From Caprella mutica (lineage: Eukaryota > Arthropoda > Malacostraca > Amphipoda > Caprellidae): DNA of 64,000 nt. The notes beneath the pieces were generated by a model, which searched no databases, was not told where the DNA came from, and saw only the letters and a program-made list of their open reading frames with translations. Location of the stretch: assembly GCA_947561585.1 (NCBI GenBank), contig CANNZV010000425.1, positions 124,001-188,000 of the forward strand. Reading direction: 5' to 3'. Position 1 is the first letter of the stretch, and every line of letters starts with the position of its first letter. The position numbers and the translations under genes were made by a program. Of the stretch, positions 46,134 through 58,808 are shown one piece after another.

Positions 46134-46585
46134 GTCTCCTCATGCTGTTGTAACTAACAAAATGTTTCTTAATTGCATTAGTCTTTAATTTACCTGTAGT
46201 AGGTTATTACTGTTCATTTATTTATTAGTAATTTATATTGATTTACGTTGAAATATTTAGTTAATGAAATATTTAGGTTTTACATTATTTCTTAATTTAA
46301 AAGTAATAACAATAAAGTATTTAATGTTATTACAATATAATTATTTATGTACATTAGTTGTTATATTAATAACGCATTATTCTTCGATGGAAAAATTAAT
46401 TAAATAATATAAATTTTCCTTTATTCTTATGTCAGAATAAATTCTTAATTATTTATTAAAAAATAAGATTTTAAGGTTCAGAATTCTTAGTTTTTCTAAA
46501 CAAATAAAATTAAATATCTAATTTTACTATTAATTTCAAAATAATATTTCAACTACAAACTCTTTTTGAAATTAATATAAAAAAG
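46134..46585. other. No gene recognised
   Basis: Very AT-rich. Confidence 0.5.
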
Positions 46586-47768
46586 TGAAGAGTTAAAACA
46601 ACCACCAATAGTTGTAAATAAAGTGAACAGTGAAGGGTTAAAACAACCAACAACAGTTGTAAATAAAGTGCATAGTGAAGAGTTAAAACAACCAACAACA
46701 GTTGTAAATGAAGTGCACAGTGAAGAGTTAAAACAACCACCAATAGTTGTAAATAAAGTGAACAGTGAAGAGTTAAAACAACCACCAATAGTTGTAAATA
46801 AAGTGCACAGTGAAGAGTTAAAACAACCACCAATAGTTGTAAATAAAGTGAACAGTGAAGAGTTAAAACAACCACCAATAGTTGTAAATAAAGTGCACAG
46901 TGAAGAGTTAAAACAACCACCAATAGTTGTAAATAAAGTGAACAGTGAAGGGTTAAAACAACCAACAACAGTTGTAAATGAAGTGCACAGTGAAGGGTTA
47001 AAACAACCACCAATAGTTGTAAATAAAGTGAACAGTGAAGGGTTAAAACAACCACCAATAGTTGTAAATAAAGTGCATAGTGAAGAGTTAAAACAACCAA
47101 CAACAGTTGTAAATGAAGTGCACAGTGAAGAGTTAAAACAACCAACAACAGTTGTAAATGAAGTGCACAGTGAAGGGTTAAAACAACCACCAATAGTTGT
47201 AAATAAAGTGCACAGTGAAGAGTTAAACCAACCACCAATAGTTGTAAATAAAGTGCACAGTGAAGAGTTAAAACAACCACCAATAGTTGTAAATAAAGTG
47301 CACAGTGAAGAGTTAAAACAACCACCAATAGTTGTAAATAAAGTGCACAGTGAAGAGTTAAAACAACCACCAATAGTTGTAAATAAAGTGCACAGTGAAG
47401 GGTTAAAACAACCACCAATAGTTGTAAATAAAGTGCACAGTGAAGGGTTAAAACAACCACCAATAGTTGTAAATAAAGTGCACAGTGAAGAGTTAAAACA
47501 ACCACCAATAGTTGTAAATAAAGTGCACAGTGAAGAGTTAAAACAACCACCAATAGTTGTAAATAAAGTGCACAGTGAAGGGTTAAAACAACCACCAATA
47601 GTTGTAAATAAAGTGCACAATGAAGGGTTAAAACAACCACCAACAGTTGTAAATAAAGTGCACAGTGAAGGGTTAAAACAACCACCAATAGTTGTAAATA
47701 AAGTGCACAGTGAAGAGTTAAAACAACCAACAACAGTTGTAAATAAAGTGCACAGTGAAGAGTTAACA
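46586..47768. repeat. 45-bp minisatellite, about 26 copies
   Basis: The unit joins gtgcacagtgaagagttaaa, acaaccaccaatagttgtaa and ataaa. Variants: gag/ggg, caccaat/caacaac, aataaa/aatgaa and gtgcac/gtgaac. Period 45 keeps one + frame (395 codons, HSEELKQPPIVVNKV repeats) and two minus frames open. Most variants change the encoded residue in the + frame (E/G, PI/TT, K/E, H/N), which does not look like purifying selection. Confidence 0.97.
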
Positions 47769-47990
47769 AATTACTCAACAATGGCTATGATTTATTATAA
47801 TACAAATTAACTCTAGAGTTAACTACAGTGCAAATTATAGCTTTTACATTTCCAAGAGATAAACAGAAGCTTCTCTAGAGTTTCTGAAAAATAAAAACAC
47901 TCATCGTGACTGTTAAAGCAATGCCACCTAAAATGAAGTGGTGCATGACCTGATAATGAAGAAAACATGAACAGTGAATTATAGGTAATT
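47769..47990. other. Spacer between arrays
   Basis: Contains the palindrome ttaactctagagttaa at 47808-47823. No gene seen. Confidence 0.5.
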
Positions 47991-49075
47991 TTTCAGGCCT
48001 GTAGACATTGTAGATAGAGTCCTGTAGACACTGTAGATAGAGGCATGAAACACTGTAGATAGAGGCCTTTAGACATTGTAGATAGAGGCCTGAGACACTG
48101 TAATTAGAGGCATGCAGACACTGTAGATAGAGGCCTGTAGACACTGTAGATAGAGGCCTGAAGACACTGTAGATAGAGGACTGTAGACACTGTAGATAGA
48201 GGTCTGAAGACACTGTAGATAGAGGCCTATAGACACTGTAGATAGAGGCCTGAAGACACTGTAGATAGAGGCCTGTAGACACTGTAGATAGAGGCCTGAG
48301 ACACTGTAGATAGAGAGGCCTGTAAACACTGTAGATACAGACGCCTGTAGAGACTGTAGATAGAGGCCTGTCGATACTATATATTTAGAGGCCTGTAGAC
48401 GATAAGGCCTGTAGACATTGTAGATGATGAGGCCTGTAGACACTGTAGATGATGAGGCCTGTAGACACTGTAGATAGAGGTCTGTAGACACTGTAGATAA
48501 GAGAGGTCTGTAGACACTGTAGATAAGAGAGGCCTGTAGACACTGTAGATAGAGAGACCTGTAGACACTGTAGATAGAGAGGCCTGTAGACACTGTAGAT
48601 AGAGGCCTGTAGACACTGTATATAGATAGAAGCTTGTAGACACTGTAGATAGAGGCCTGTAGAAACTGTAGATAAAGGCCTGTAGATTCTGTTTATAGAT
48701 AGAAGCCTGTAGACACTGTAGATAGAGGCCTGTAGAAACTGTAGATAAAGGCCTTTAGACACTGTAGATAGTGGCCTCTGTAGACACTGTAGATGGAGGC
48801 CTGTAGACACTATAGATGGCCTGTAGACACTGTATATAGATAGAGGCCTGTAGACACTGTATATAGATAGAAGCCTGTAGACACTGTAGATAGAGGCCTG
48901 TAGAAACTGTAGATGGCCTGTAGACACTGTATATAGATAGAGGCCTGTAGACACTGTAGACAGAGAGGCCTGCAGACACTGTAGATAGAGGCCTGTAGAC
49001 ACTGTAGATAGAGGCATGTAGACAGAGGCCTGTAGACACTGTAGATAGTGAAGCCTGTAGACACTGTTAACTCGA
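47991..49075. repeat. 23-29 bp minisatellite, about 45 copies
   Basis: The unit is ggcctgtagacactgtagat plus aga. Length variants carry extra tatagata, gagag or gatga between units, so the array is irregular. Minus-strand frames (YLQCLQASIYSV) come from period shifts and are not genes. Confidence 0.95.
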
Positions 49076-49608
49076 GAGTGTAGATGATGAGGTCATGTCT
49101 CACTCTAGGTGGCAGTGTTACAGCCAATTCTCCGTCTTTATGGTCACGATATCTTGGTCTGTGTTTCTTACGGGACAAACATGGCGATAATATTTGTAGT
49201 TTCTCTCTTTAAACTATGCAGACATGTAATTAAAATAAAAACTAGAGGCTAACTGCTAAAGGTAGATAAAATAATTTAAACTCTACCAATGACTTTTATT
49301 ACCATTATCGATAGATTTAATATTAATGGAATAGTTCAACATTAGAGAAAACCCAGTTGTGATTATTTTCTGAATCTAGTTTTTTATTCAACTTCTAGAA
49401 AAATATTTTTTTTTGACGCTGTTCTTGAATTTGTTAAATCTAACTAACTATCTACAAGTTATTTCAAAATAAATGTGAACGATAATGGAACAGTAAATAA
49501 ATAATAAATAAAGGTTACATACTTGATAAATGTTTGAGATGAATGTAAAATATTTTACCTGAATTATCTATTTCTAACCATGTGTTCAGTCAGTTTAGTT
49601 ATTTCAGG
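49076..49608. other. No gene recognised
   Basis: The GC-richer first 110 bases (49080-49190) and the AT-rich remainder show no supported feature. Confidence 0.45.
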
Positions 49609-49803
49609 GCTAACTAAAGTAAATTGTTTTCACATTACTGCTCCAAACAAGCTAACTCTGTCTATAAAGATACCTGTAAGATACACCAGAAAGATACACA
49701 TCGATGAAGATGATCGTGATTCAGAAGATTTAAATAGAACACGTGGTGACATCACGTCTAAAGCACGTGGTTGACCTGAACACGTGGAAAATATTGGGGA
49801 AAG
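49609..49803 (+). other. Exon-like stretch bounded by splice-like signals
   Basis: The acceptor-like ttagttatttcag precedes 49609 and the donor-like aaag|GTACGT follows 49803. The + frame encodes an acidic/basic stretch (RKIHIDEDDRDSEDLNRTRG) and stops at 49772-49774, so it would be a terminal or non-coding exon. Without homology this stays a possibility only. Confidence 0.22.
49740..49786. promoter_or_regulatory. Three CACGTG E-box palindromes in 47 bp
   Basis: CACGTG at 49740-49745, 49764-49769 and 49781-49786, each followed by g. CACGTG is the core site of Myc/Max, USF and CLOCK/CYCLE-type bHLH factors. Spacing is 24 and 17 bases. Function is inferred only from the motif. Confidence 0.4.
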
Positions 49804-50507
49804 GTACGTATGTAACTAAAGATAAAATCTTATGCTTGCTATTTTTATTATTCGTTGGTCAATCTAATAATACATCACCTCTATAAAAAGATAGTCTCGA
49901 AATCATGAAGTTATTATTTCCCGACACAATTAAAAATCAATTGCATCTTCATTGGGAACAATAGGTTTGAACTAATGAGTTACTAATATAGAACTCAAGG
50001 TAGTTAAAGCCAAGGTAACACGTCATGTCAAAAGTCATGGTAAGTTGATATTAAATGGAGCAACTTGATATGAAACAAACAAAGCATCTTACTATGAAAT
50101 ATTAAGCATGTTGAACTTGAAAATAAATAATTAAAATAAATAGCTTTAGTTCAGTTTAAAGTATTATTTTGAGTTGCGTAATGTAATTAAAATTTAATAT
50201 ATCTTGGGTCACTGACCACACAATGGTATATCTACCAAAGACGGGTCAGTTACTTGCTTGGGTCAGATCAAATACACCATTGTGAAATGTATTGGTAAAT
50301 GTATAGTTACCAGATATGATCACATATACAATTGTGCGGCTAGAAAGAAATGTACATATGATCTTTTAGACCCTAGTTAGGAACATATTTCACATACATT
50401 TAGGGAAATACTTTGTTTATAGGGTAATAAGTTGACTTAAAGGGGTATTTGGAAGAGAAATGACGTACTTAGATCTAGATGATAGTGTTGGTCAGAAAGG
50501 AAAATAG
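49804..50507. other. No gene; imperfect inverted words near 50215-50345
   Basis: cacacaatggtatatc, atacaccattgtgaaatg and acatatacaattgtg recur in both orientations in this interval, perhaps an old inverted-repeat element. Nothing else assigned. Confidence 0.4.
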
Positions 50508-50652
50508 TATGGGGTAAGATACGAATTATCGGACAGTTCCACATTTTCGGTCATATGAGAAAAATATAAATATTGTCATTTAATTTTTATTTTTATTATA
50601 TAGTTTCTCCGAACGAAAATGCGGAACTGTTCGATGGTTAAAAATAAAGTTA
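50508..50652. mobile_element. MITE family P1, short copy
   Basis: The left end ggggtaagatacgaattatc, then ggacagttccacattttcgg, faces the right-end remnant cgaaaatgcggaactgttcg. The core is deleted. Confidence 0.75.
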
Positions 50653-51488
50653 GAATAGAAATTAATTCATTGGGGCAAATTTTAGTTACTTAAACTTTTG
50701 GTGTACAATAAATGGTAAAGAAAGAAAAAGAAAGAAATATTCCATATTATCAAATAAAATAAAATAAATAAATTTCCATATTGCAAGGTATTTATATCTT
50801 TGTATTTCAAGCTGTCGAATGGAAGCATGTGTACGCGATTCACTCCATCCGACAACTTATTGAAGCTATAACAGCCTGACACTTAGGACCAACATAGTTA
50901 AATTGAAAATTATATATTTCTCATGAGATGATGTTATTAAAAAAAAAGAAAAATAATATATAATAGATATTAGTTGAAAATAAATAAGCATAAAGATAGA
51001 GATGGGTGACGATATATATAATCGAGCCTCTAAGTAGGATTTAAAAATGTATAACTAAGTTTAGAAAGCAATACTGATAGTGTTAAACGTATACCTCTAT
51101 TATTTATAACAGATTTTTAAAAGTAGATTTTGGTCTAGGAGAATAATTTCGCAAGCAATAGATTATCTTATATCAATTCCACAGTTTCTATGAAATCTCA
51201 AATTTAATTTTTGAATGATACGATAAAAACATAAAATGAAATATAAATTGATAAGCTAAAATAGAAAGATGATATCCATCATACGACATCTGGTCAGAAA
51301 TTCATTGTTCAGTTAAGGTTTTTCACTCTTGTCCTGATGATGAATAGATATCTTTCTATTCGAAAGCCTTACCCCTAAAAATAACTTAACGGTATTGATG
51401 GATTATAATGCCCTCTTGATCGTATAGACTATAGATGTTGTAGGTGAAAACTTGGACTCAAAAGAGTTCCATAAGGAATAAAACAGAG
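50653..51488. other. No gene recognised
   Basis: AT-rich. The 66-codon minus frame at 50682-50882 is unsupported. Confidence 0.45.
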
Positions 51489-52612
51489 TGTTATGGTGGG
51501 GCCATAGGAGATTGAGAGGGGTAAGTTATGGTGGGGCTATAGGAGATTGAGAGGGGTAAGTTATGGTGGGGCCATAGGAGATTGAGAGGGGTAAGTTATG
51601 GTGGGGCCATAGGAGATTGAGAGGGGTAAGTTATGGTGGGGCCATAGGAGATTGAGAGGGGTAAGTTATGGTGGGGCCATAGGAGATTGAGAGGGGTAAG
51701 TTATGGTGGGGCCATATGAGATTGAGAGGGGTAAGTTATGGTGGGGCTATATGATATTGAGAGGGGTAAATTATGGTGGGGCTATATGATATTGAGAGGG
51801 GTAAGTTATGGTGGGGCTATAGGAGATTGAGAGGGGTAAGTTATGGTGGGGCCATAGGAGATTGAGAGGGGTAAGTTATGGTGGGGCCATAGGAGATTGA
51901 GAGGGGTAAGTTATGGTGGGGCCATATGAGATTGAGAGGGGTAAGTTATGGTGGGGCTATATGATATTGAGAGGGGTAAATTATGGTGGGGCTATATGAT
52001 ATTGAGAGGGGTAAGTTATGGTGGGGCTATAGAAGATTGAGAGGGGTAAATTATGGTGGGGCTATATGATATTGAGAGGGGTAAGTTATGGTGGGGCCAT
52101 ATGAGATTGAGAGGGGTAAATTATGGTGGGGCTATATGATATTGAGAGGGGTAAGTTATGGTGGGGCTATAGGAGATTGAGAGGGGTAAGTTATGGTGGG
52201 GCCATAGGAGATTGAGAGGGGTAAGTTATGGTGGGGCCATAGGAGATTGAGAGGGGTAAGTTATGGTGGGGCCATATGAGATTGAGAGGGGTAAGTTATG
52301 GTGGGGCTATATGATATTGAGAGGGGTAAATTATGGTGGGGCTATATGATATTGAGAGGGGTAAGTTATGGTGGGGCTATAGAAGATTGAGAGGGGTAAA
52401 TTATGGTGGGGCTATATGATATTGAGAGGGGTAAGTTATGGTGGGGCCATATGAGATTGAGAGGGGTAAATTATGGTGGGGCTATAGAAGATTGAGAGGG
52501 GAAAGTTATGGTTGGGCTATAGAAGATTGAGAGGAGTAAGTTATGGTGGGGCCACAAGAGATTAAGATGGGATACTTTTCAATCTCCTATTCCCCCACCA
52601 TAACTTCTACCT
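51489..52612. repeat. 35-bp P3-derived array, ~31 copies, with inverted cap
   Basis: Units start ttatggtggggccatagg and end gattgagaggggtaag. Recurrent variants (ccatatgag, ctatatgatatt, gtaaatt) appear in the same order at 51700-51990 and 52240-52440, so multi-unit blocks were duplicated. The array ends with the inverse arm tcaatctcctattcccccac then cataacttc (52579-52607). Confidence 0.96.
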
Positions 52613-53730
52613 GGGTATAGGCAGCCTTCTACCAGAGTTCATCGTTCTTCATCAGTCAGAACATCAAAAGCTGTCAGTTTCTATTCCACAGCTTCTTTTC
52701 AATGAACTGACAATTGGAGTCACGAACACACAGATTAAACAGCTTAGGAATCAGCGTAAACTTTCAATGGATGGGGTGACGTGATACAGTAAGTATAATA
52801 ACCAATCAGATGCAGCACGCTAAATGGAAGAAATAGTGAATAAACAATAAGATATAAAATAAAATAATATAAACGCATAGAAATTACAGTGTATATTTTG
52901 ATTTAAGATTTGTTTTAATAAATGATCTTCAAAGTCATATATCTCTCTATTATATAAGGTATGTATTATTATTATTATATATTTCTATTCATATAGTAAA
53001 ATTACTTAAATTATATAATGAACTCTCTTGTATTTTATAGTACTAGAATTATAGTAAAGTTACGGTATATAATTTCGGTATAGTTACGGCATAATTACGT
53101 ATAAAATGTCAGTAGTACACCTCACAAAAAGCATAACCTTTTCTACAAAATTATATAACATGCTAATTTCTATTAACCATTTTCAAGCTTCTCACCTACT
53201 CAGTACCAACCTTATTCGGAAACTAAATCAGAACATTGAAATTGGTTTATTATATATGCCCTAATATATAAAAAGTAACATTGAAATTAGTTTATTGTAT
53301 CTACCTTCACACAGAGGGTTTTCTTGCGGTTCACCTTTTAACAGTATCATAACAAAGGATAGACAATACCATTCATTGCTATGTCCTATCAATGCACCAT
53401 AAATAGAATAATGGTTTTAATTCATTTTAATGTAAATAAGTTAGCTATAAGTCAATGTGGCTTATTGTTATTTGGGCGTACATTGCAGTTGCCCCACTTT
53501 AGTACACCATCTACCAATAGAAATAACTATTGGGCAACCACATGACTGCTCTAAAGATTATATTGTACCTGTCAATGACTATCTAATATAATTATGTGAA
53601 CTTCACTATAATGGACTTGGGTAGGAATTTCTATTATACCCAATGAAAGGTTTGTCAAATTGTCAATTAAAAAACATTAGAATTTTTTTGATTGAATTAA
53701 AATCAAAATAAGTATATTTATTTGAACAGT
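52613..53730. other. No gene recognised
   Basis: No supported features. The words tacggtataatt and tttcggtatagttacggcat near 53062-53100 look loosely repeated. Confidence 0.45.
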
Positions 53731-54486
53731 GTTAACTGTATTTACTGTATCTAGATACACAAGAAACTGTTTACTTACTGTATCAAGATACACAAGATAC
53801 TCTTCACTTACTGTATCTAGATACACAAGATACTCTTCACTTACTGTATCTAGATACACAAGATACTCTTTACTTACTGTATCTAGATACACAAGATACT
53901 CTTTACTTACTGTATTAAGATACACAAGATACACTTTACTTACTGTATCTAGATACACAAGATACTCTTTACTTACTGTATCTAGATACACAAGATACTC
54001 CTTACTCACAGTATCTAGATACACAAGATACTCTTTACTTACTGTATCTAGATACACAAGATACTCTTCACTTACTGTATCTAGATACACAAGATACTCT
54101 TTACTTACTGTATCTAGATACACAAGATACTCTTCACTTACTGTATCTAGATACACAAGATACTCTTTACTTACTGTATCTAGATACACAAGATACTCTT
54201 CACTTACTGTATCTAGATACACAAGATACTCTTTACTTACTGTATCTAGATACACAAGATACTCTTTACTTACTGTATTAAGATACACAAGATACTCTTT
54301 ACTTACTGTATCTAGATACACAAGATACTCTTCACTTACTGTATCTAGATACACAAGATACTCTTTACTTACTGTATCTAGATACACAAGATACTCTTCA
54401 CTTACTGTATCTAGATACACAAGATACTCTTTACTTACTGTATCTAGATACACAAGATACTCTTTACTCACTGTATCTAGATGCTC
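53731..54486. repeat. 33-bp minisatellite, about 22 copies
   Basis: The unit joins actgtatctagatacacaag and atactctttactt, with ttcactt and tatta-agata variants. Each unit contains the 12-bp palindrome gtatctagatac. Frames on both strands remain open (TVSKEYLVYLD on minus; SRYTRYSLLTV on plus), as expected from a period divisible by three. Confidence 0.97.
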
Positions 54487-55454
54487 ATTACATGTTCTGC
54501 ATGAGCGATTGTTACAGACTGACATGTAACCCCATTACATCAGTCAAGAGCTGTAGTTCTGTAAATACTTTAAAGGTATCTTCTTCAAATGAAGTCACGA
54601 GATGTGTCTCAGAGAAGCATCTGTGACGTGCGAAGAGAAATCGCAGATTATGGTGGGCAATTACGCGATAAAAGAGCAATGTTATTTACAGCTATTTCGT
54701 CAATAGTCAGATTGACGTGAAGTGAGATAACAAGTAAAGGTATAGAGGGTAAATACTCTGTTATCGTGCACTACTATTTACCGGGTAAAAATGTTGCTTT
54801 GTATTTCAAAATGTATAAATTTTTATACCTATTATAATCCATGGTTAAATTCAAAGATTATACTTGAATAGACTAAATATTTCAAATTGAGTTTAAATCT
54901 ACAAAATATCTTTTAGATATAATAATTTACACATTTTTAAATAAACTAATATTGATTATAAAAATTTAAAGATTACATTTTGTTCAAGTCTTTCACTTGA
55001 ATTTAAATTTCCCAATAAGTTTTATTAATTATTCAAAATGAACTTAATATTGGAAACAAAAAACCTGCCTTACAATTAGTTAAGCATGTTATAATAAAAT
55101 TAAAAGGAATTTTAAATGGAAATATGCACCATTACACTATTCATGGCTGTACTTATTTAGTACTAACATAATTCTTCACTTACTTACTAGGGTCACACCA
55201 CCAGATGTTTAAATTGTTTACATCAATAACTTATTAGATAATCGGTGAAAGAATGTTTGGAATATTCTAATGCTCTTCCTGCATATCTTTCCCTTAAAGA
55301 ATAGCAAGTAAATAGAAAATTAATTTGCCTCAACAACATTCAGTCTACCTTTTATGATGTAAATAAATGTATATTATTTACGGTGTACATAAGAAATGTA
55401 AATGGAATACTGATTATCATGTACACAGAGAGAGAAAATTAAGGTGGAGACATA
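54487..55454. other. No gene recognised
   Basis: AT-rich with no array or supported exon. Confidence 0.45.
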
Positions 55455-55885
55455 GAACATAAATTCCTTTATTTATTTGTTGTATTAAGCAATAAATTCA
55501 TTTAAAAAGTATATAAAGGAATTACTTCAACAGTATCGCATAGAATAAGGATTGATTCCCTCTGTTCTGATCATTTAATTTGATACAATAAACTATAAAT
55601 TCCTTTATAAGAAATGTTTATAAAGAAATCGCGTCAACAGTATCCAATAAAATAAGAAATACCATTTGTTCTAATTAACTTTATTTAATATAATAAACTA
55701 TTGAAATTCATTAAAAAGCATATAAAGGAATTACTTCAACAGCACCACATAAAATATGGATTGATACCCATCGTTTGAAATCATTTAATTTATATAAAAA
55801 ACAATAAATTCCTTTAAAATAAAGTATACAAAGGAATCACCTGAACAGCACCCCATAAAATAAGGTGAAATACCCTCTGTTCTCC
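55455..55885. repeat. ~106-bp tandem repeat, four diverged copies
   Basis: Each unit contains tataaaggaattacttcaac, agtatcgcat or agcaccacat, aaaataagg, ctctgttct, catttaattt and aaactataaattccttta. Copies are 75-85% alike by eye. Confidence 0.85.
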
Positions 55886-56044
55886 CATTGCCCGAGGTTA
55901 ATTTTCACCTTTTGTTTACCTGCCCTTTAGCACAGGAATGTAGCTGTACTATCTAGTAAAGTTAGGCAATAGGGTTTTAATTACTTTACTGTGTGTTATG
56001 AAATGGAGAGCAATGAAACAAAGTGAAAATGATAACTTGGTAGT
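55886..56044. other. Spacer
   Basis: Nothing assigned. Confidence 0.4.
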
Positions 56045-56200
56045 AGGGTAAGGTATAATTATCGGACAGTTCTACATCTTGGATCATGAATAAAATAATA
56101 TAATATTATAAATTTAACCATTTATTTTAGTTGGTATCCACGATACCTGCAGGTATCATGGGTACCAAATGAAACAACGTATTTTATTCAGTATACTAGG
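56045..56200. mobile_element. MITE family P1, 5' arm and core only
   Basis: agggtaaggtataattatcg then gacagttctacatcttgg, followed by the core ttggtatccacgatacctgc then aggtatcatgggtacc. The right arm is not recognisable. Confidence 0.8.
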
Positions 56201-56584
56201 GACTTTTAATTATCTTATTAATAATAAACTAGGATTAAATCAATAATGATAAAAATTGAAGTTTTATTATATATATTAGTAAGTATAATGAAAGTCTCTA
56301 ATCAGTGTCTAATATTATTTTGAACTCGAACTAACAAAGTCACTACCGCTACTAGTTTTTACCTCTCAATGATACATGACATTAATGTATCAATGTATCC
56401 CCAAGTATCCCTAGCTTTTGGATACCTTGAACCTGACCTTAAAGATGTCAACATAGGGTATCTAACTCATATAATAATGAAGAGATTTTTTCTTTAATTA
56501 CATTATCAAAAATAATTTCAGCTATTTTGTATCGAATGGAAAATCGCCTAAATAAATCCAGATATTTTATTCACTAATCTGAGA
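56201..56584. other. No gene recognised
   Basis: AT-rich. Repeated words tatcaatgtatccccaagta at 56389-56410. Confidence 0.4.
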
Positions 56585-57080
56585 GAAAGTTATGGTGGGG
56601 CCATAGAAGATTGAGAGGGGTAAGTTATGGTGGGGCCATAGAAGATTGAGAGGGGTAAGTTATGGTGGGGCCATAGAAGATAGAGAGAAGTAAGTTATGG
56701 TGAGGCCATAGAAGATTGAAAGGGGTAAGTTATGGTGGGGCCATAGAAGATTGAAAGGGGTAAGTTATGTTGGGGCCATAGAAGATTGAGAGGGGTAAGT
56801 TATGGTGGGGCCATAGAAGATTGAGAGGGGTAAGTTATGGTGGGGCCATAGAAGATAGAGAGAAGTAAGTTATGGTGAGGCCATAGAAGATTGAAAGGGG
56901 TAAGTTATGGTGGGGCCATAGAAGATTGAAAGGGGTAAGTTATGTTGGGGCCATAGAAGATTGAGAGGGGTAAGTTATGGTGGGGCCATAGAAGATTGAG
57001 AGGGGTAAGTTATGGTGGGGAAATAAAAGATCAAGTAGGGCCCGTTCTATATCTGATATTGCACCACTATAATGTTTTCT
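56585..57080. repeat. 35-bp P3-derived array, 13 copies, with decayed inverted cap
   Basis: Units start ttatggtggggccatagaag and end gattgagaggggtaag. A set of rare variants (tagagagaagtaag, ggtgaggcc, gttggggcc) recurs exactly 175 bases apart (for example 56681 and 56856), so five-unit blocks were duplicated. Downstream, aagtagggcccgttctatat then gcaccactataatg (57033-57074) is the degraded inverse arm. Confidence 0.95.
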
Positions 57081-58345
57081 ATTTAAAAGTTCAATTAGTG
57101 TTATTAAATCATCAAGGTTTGTCCATGAACTCATGGTAGGTTTTGAACAAAAATTTAATATTTTCAAATGAAAAGTAATATCATTTTATCTTAAAAACCT
57201 TTCAAAATTCATAAATCAAATTGTTCAAATTTAGATGACTATTTTAAATTGCACATCAAGGAAATTTCATTTCAACAATATATCCAATACGATAAACTTC
57301 CTATCTGCATAATGTTTACAAAAGAGCATTCGAATAAACATTCTATAATGACAGATTACAAGAAACAACATCTGCCAAATTTGGCATCATGTTTTTACTC
57401 CAATCAATAAATCATTGTTTTACAATAAAGAACAACTAAATTCACATTTAACCTTTGTTGTTCTTTCTTTTCATTACCCGATTACCTTTAGCCCTGTAAC
57501 GCAATATACACCATAACATGTCTACTATCAGCTCGCATATGCACCATAACACATCTACTCATCGTGTCCAAATTAGATATTCGTGCGCGCAAGACAGTTT
57601 AATTACAATAGGCTTCAATATTTACGAAGCTTATTTTTAAGTGATGAAAATAGGCAATATTTAAATATATAAGGAATGATTTTTTTAAAGAGTAAAGAAT
57701 ACAGAATAGCTGTAATGAATTTGAACTATTAAAGTGTTTGTAACATTCATCTCAGAAAAAAAATTATGTTTGTTATGATGATCTATGAATATAAATAAAA
57801 TTCAATCTTACGGAAAATGCAATAGGAAATAACTTCAATAAAAAAAAATTCATACTTCTGTCAATTGAAAATATTTAAAAAATAATATAGATATTAATAT
57901 GTATTTTGTAATAATTGTAACATGAATTTACACAGGGTCACACTAATATTTTTAAAAGTGTAAACATTGAATTTTGCTACAATCAATAACACTGAATACA
58001 TTTCTGGAAACTAATTAAGGTTTTAGTATAATTCCTGAAATTCCTTCTCCACTCCTGTTAAGTATTTTCTTTTCTTTGAATTCTTACGTAATTACCATTC
58101 CAAGAAAATGTATTCTGTGTACTATGACTAATATGGTAATGGAATTGAAAAAATAAATATAGAGGGATTAATTGACGAACGACAATTGAAGGGAAATTAT
58201 ATTTGATGATATTATTAATATACTGCGAACTGAACATCAAAATTGATGTATTTCTTGATAAATAACTTCACACTTTAAATGAATTTTTTTAATGTAAACT
58301 TAATCTAATTCTCCAAAATTTAGCTTATTCATATACCCAGAGAAA
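57081..58345. other. No gene recognised
   Basis: AT-rich. The frames at 56940-57167 and 58058-58240 (minus) are unsupported. Confidence 0.45.
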
Positions 58346-58410
58346 TATTATAACGGGGCTGTAGAAAATCATCAGGTACCTCTCTTAATCTACGATGATC
58401 CCACCATACC
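58346..58410. mobile_element. Single-copy P3-like palindrome
   Basis: attataacggggctgtagaa then aatcatc is mirrored by gatgatcccaccatac around aggtacct. This is an unexpanded element. Confidence 0.7.
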
Positions 58411-58433
58411 TAAGTAAAGTACTGGGTAATATC

Positions 58434-58466
58434 CGTGACTTTCTCCTCTGATAGTACATCTTAGGC
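58434..58466 (+). repeat. Isolated unit of the 44-kb 32-bp repeat
   Basis: gtgactttctcctctgatag then tacatctta resembles one array unit. Confidence 0.7.
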
Positions 58467-58631
58467 TTGACCTTTTCATTTTTCATCTCAGATACGATCT
58501 GCATCATTGGAAATAATCTACAAATTGATTGGGTACCTATTTTCACTCTATGTTTTGCATAGGGGATTGATAAGTGTTAAAGATTCAAAATTATTAACAA
58601 TTGATAAGTGTTAACGATTTCCTGAAGAGTA

Positions 58632-58808
58632 GGCTATGTTCCAGGTTATCAGACGGTTTCACATTTTCGATCATATAAATAAAAATCTTTAACTTGTTAT
58701 TTTAATTAATCTTTATATATCAAACAAGAAGTTAAAATTAATGTTAAATATTATTTTTTTCCTATGATTGACAATGTTGAACCATCCAATAACTTGGAAC
58801 TTACCCTA
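58632..58808. mobile_element. MITE family P1, diverged copy
   Basis: The left end aggctatgttccaggttatc, then agacggtttcacattttcga, is inverted at ccatccaataacttggaact then taccct. The inner arms aacttgttattttaatt and aagaagttaaaattaa also partly pair. Confidence 0.8.

Noticed and set aside
45209..46157. ~310-codon frames made of X
   Set aside because: They consist of assembly-gap Ns.
46549..47810. Open frames of 355-410 codons across the 45-bp array
   Set aside because: One plus and two minus frames are equally open, and variants mostly change residues. No start context, signal or domain.
53677..54529. 282- and 266-codon frames
   Set aside because: Translations of the 33-bp repeat on both strands.
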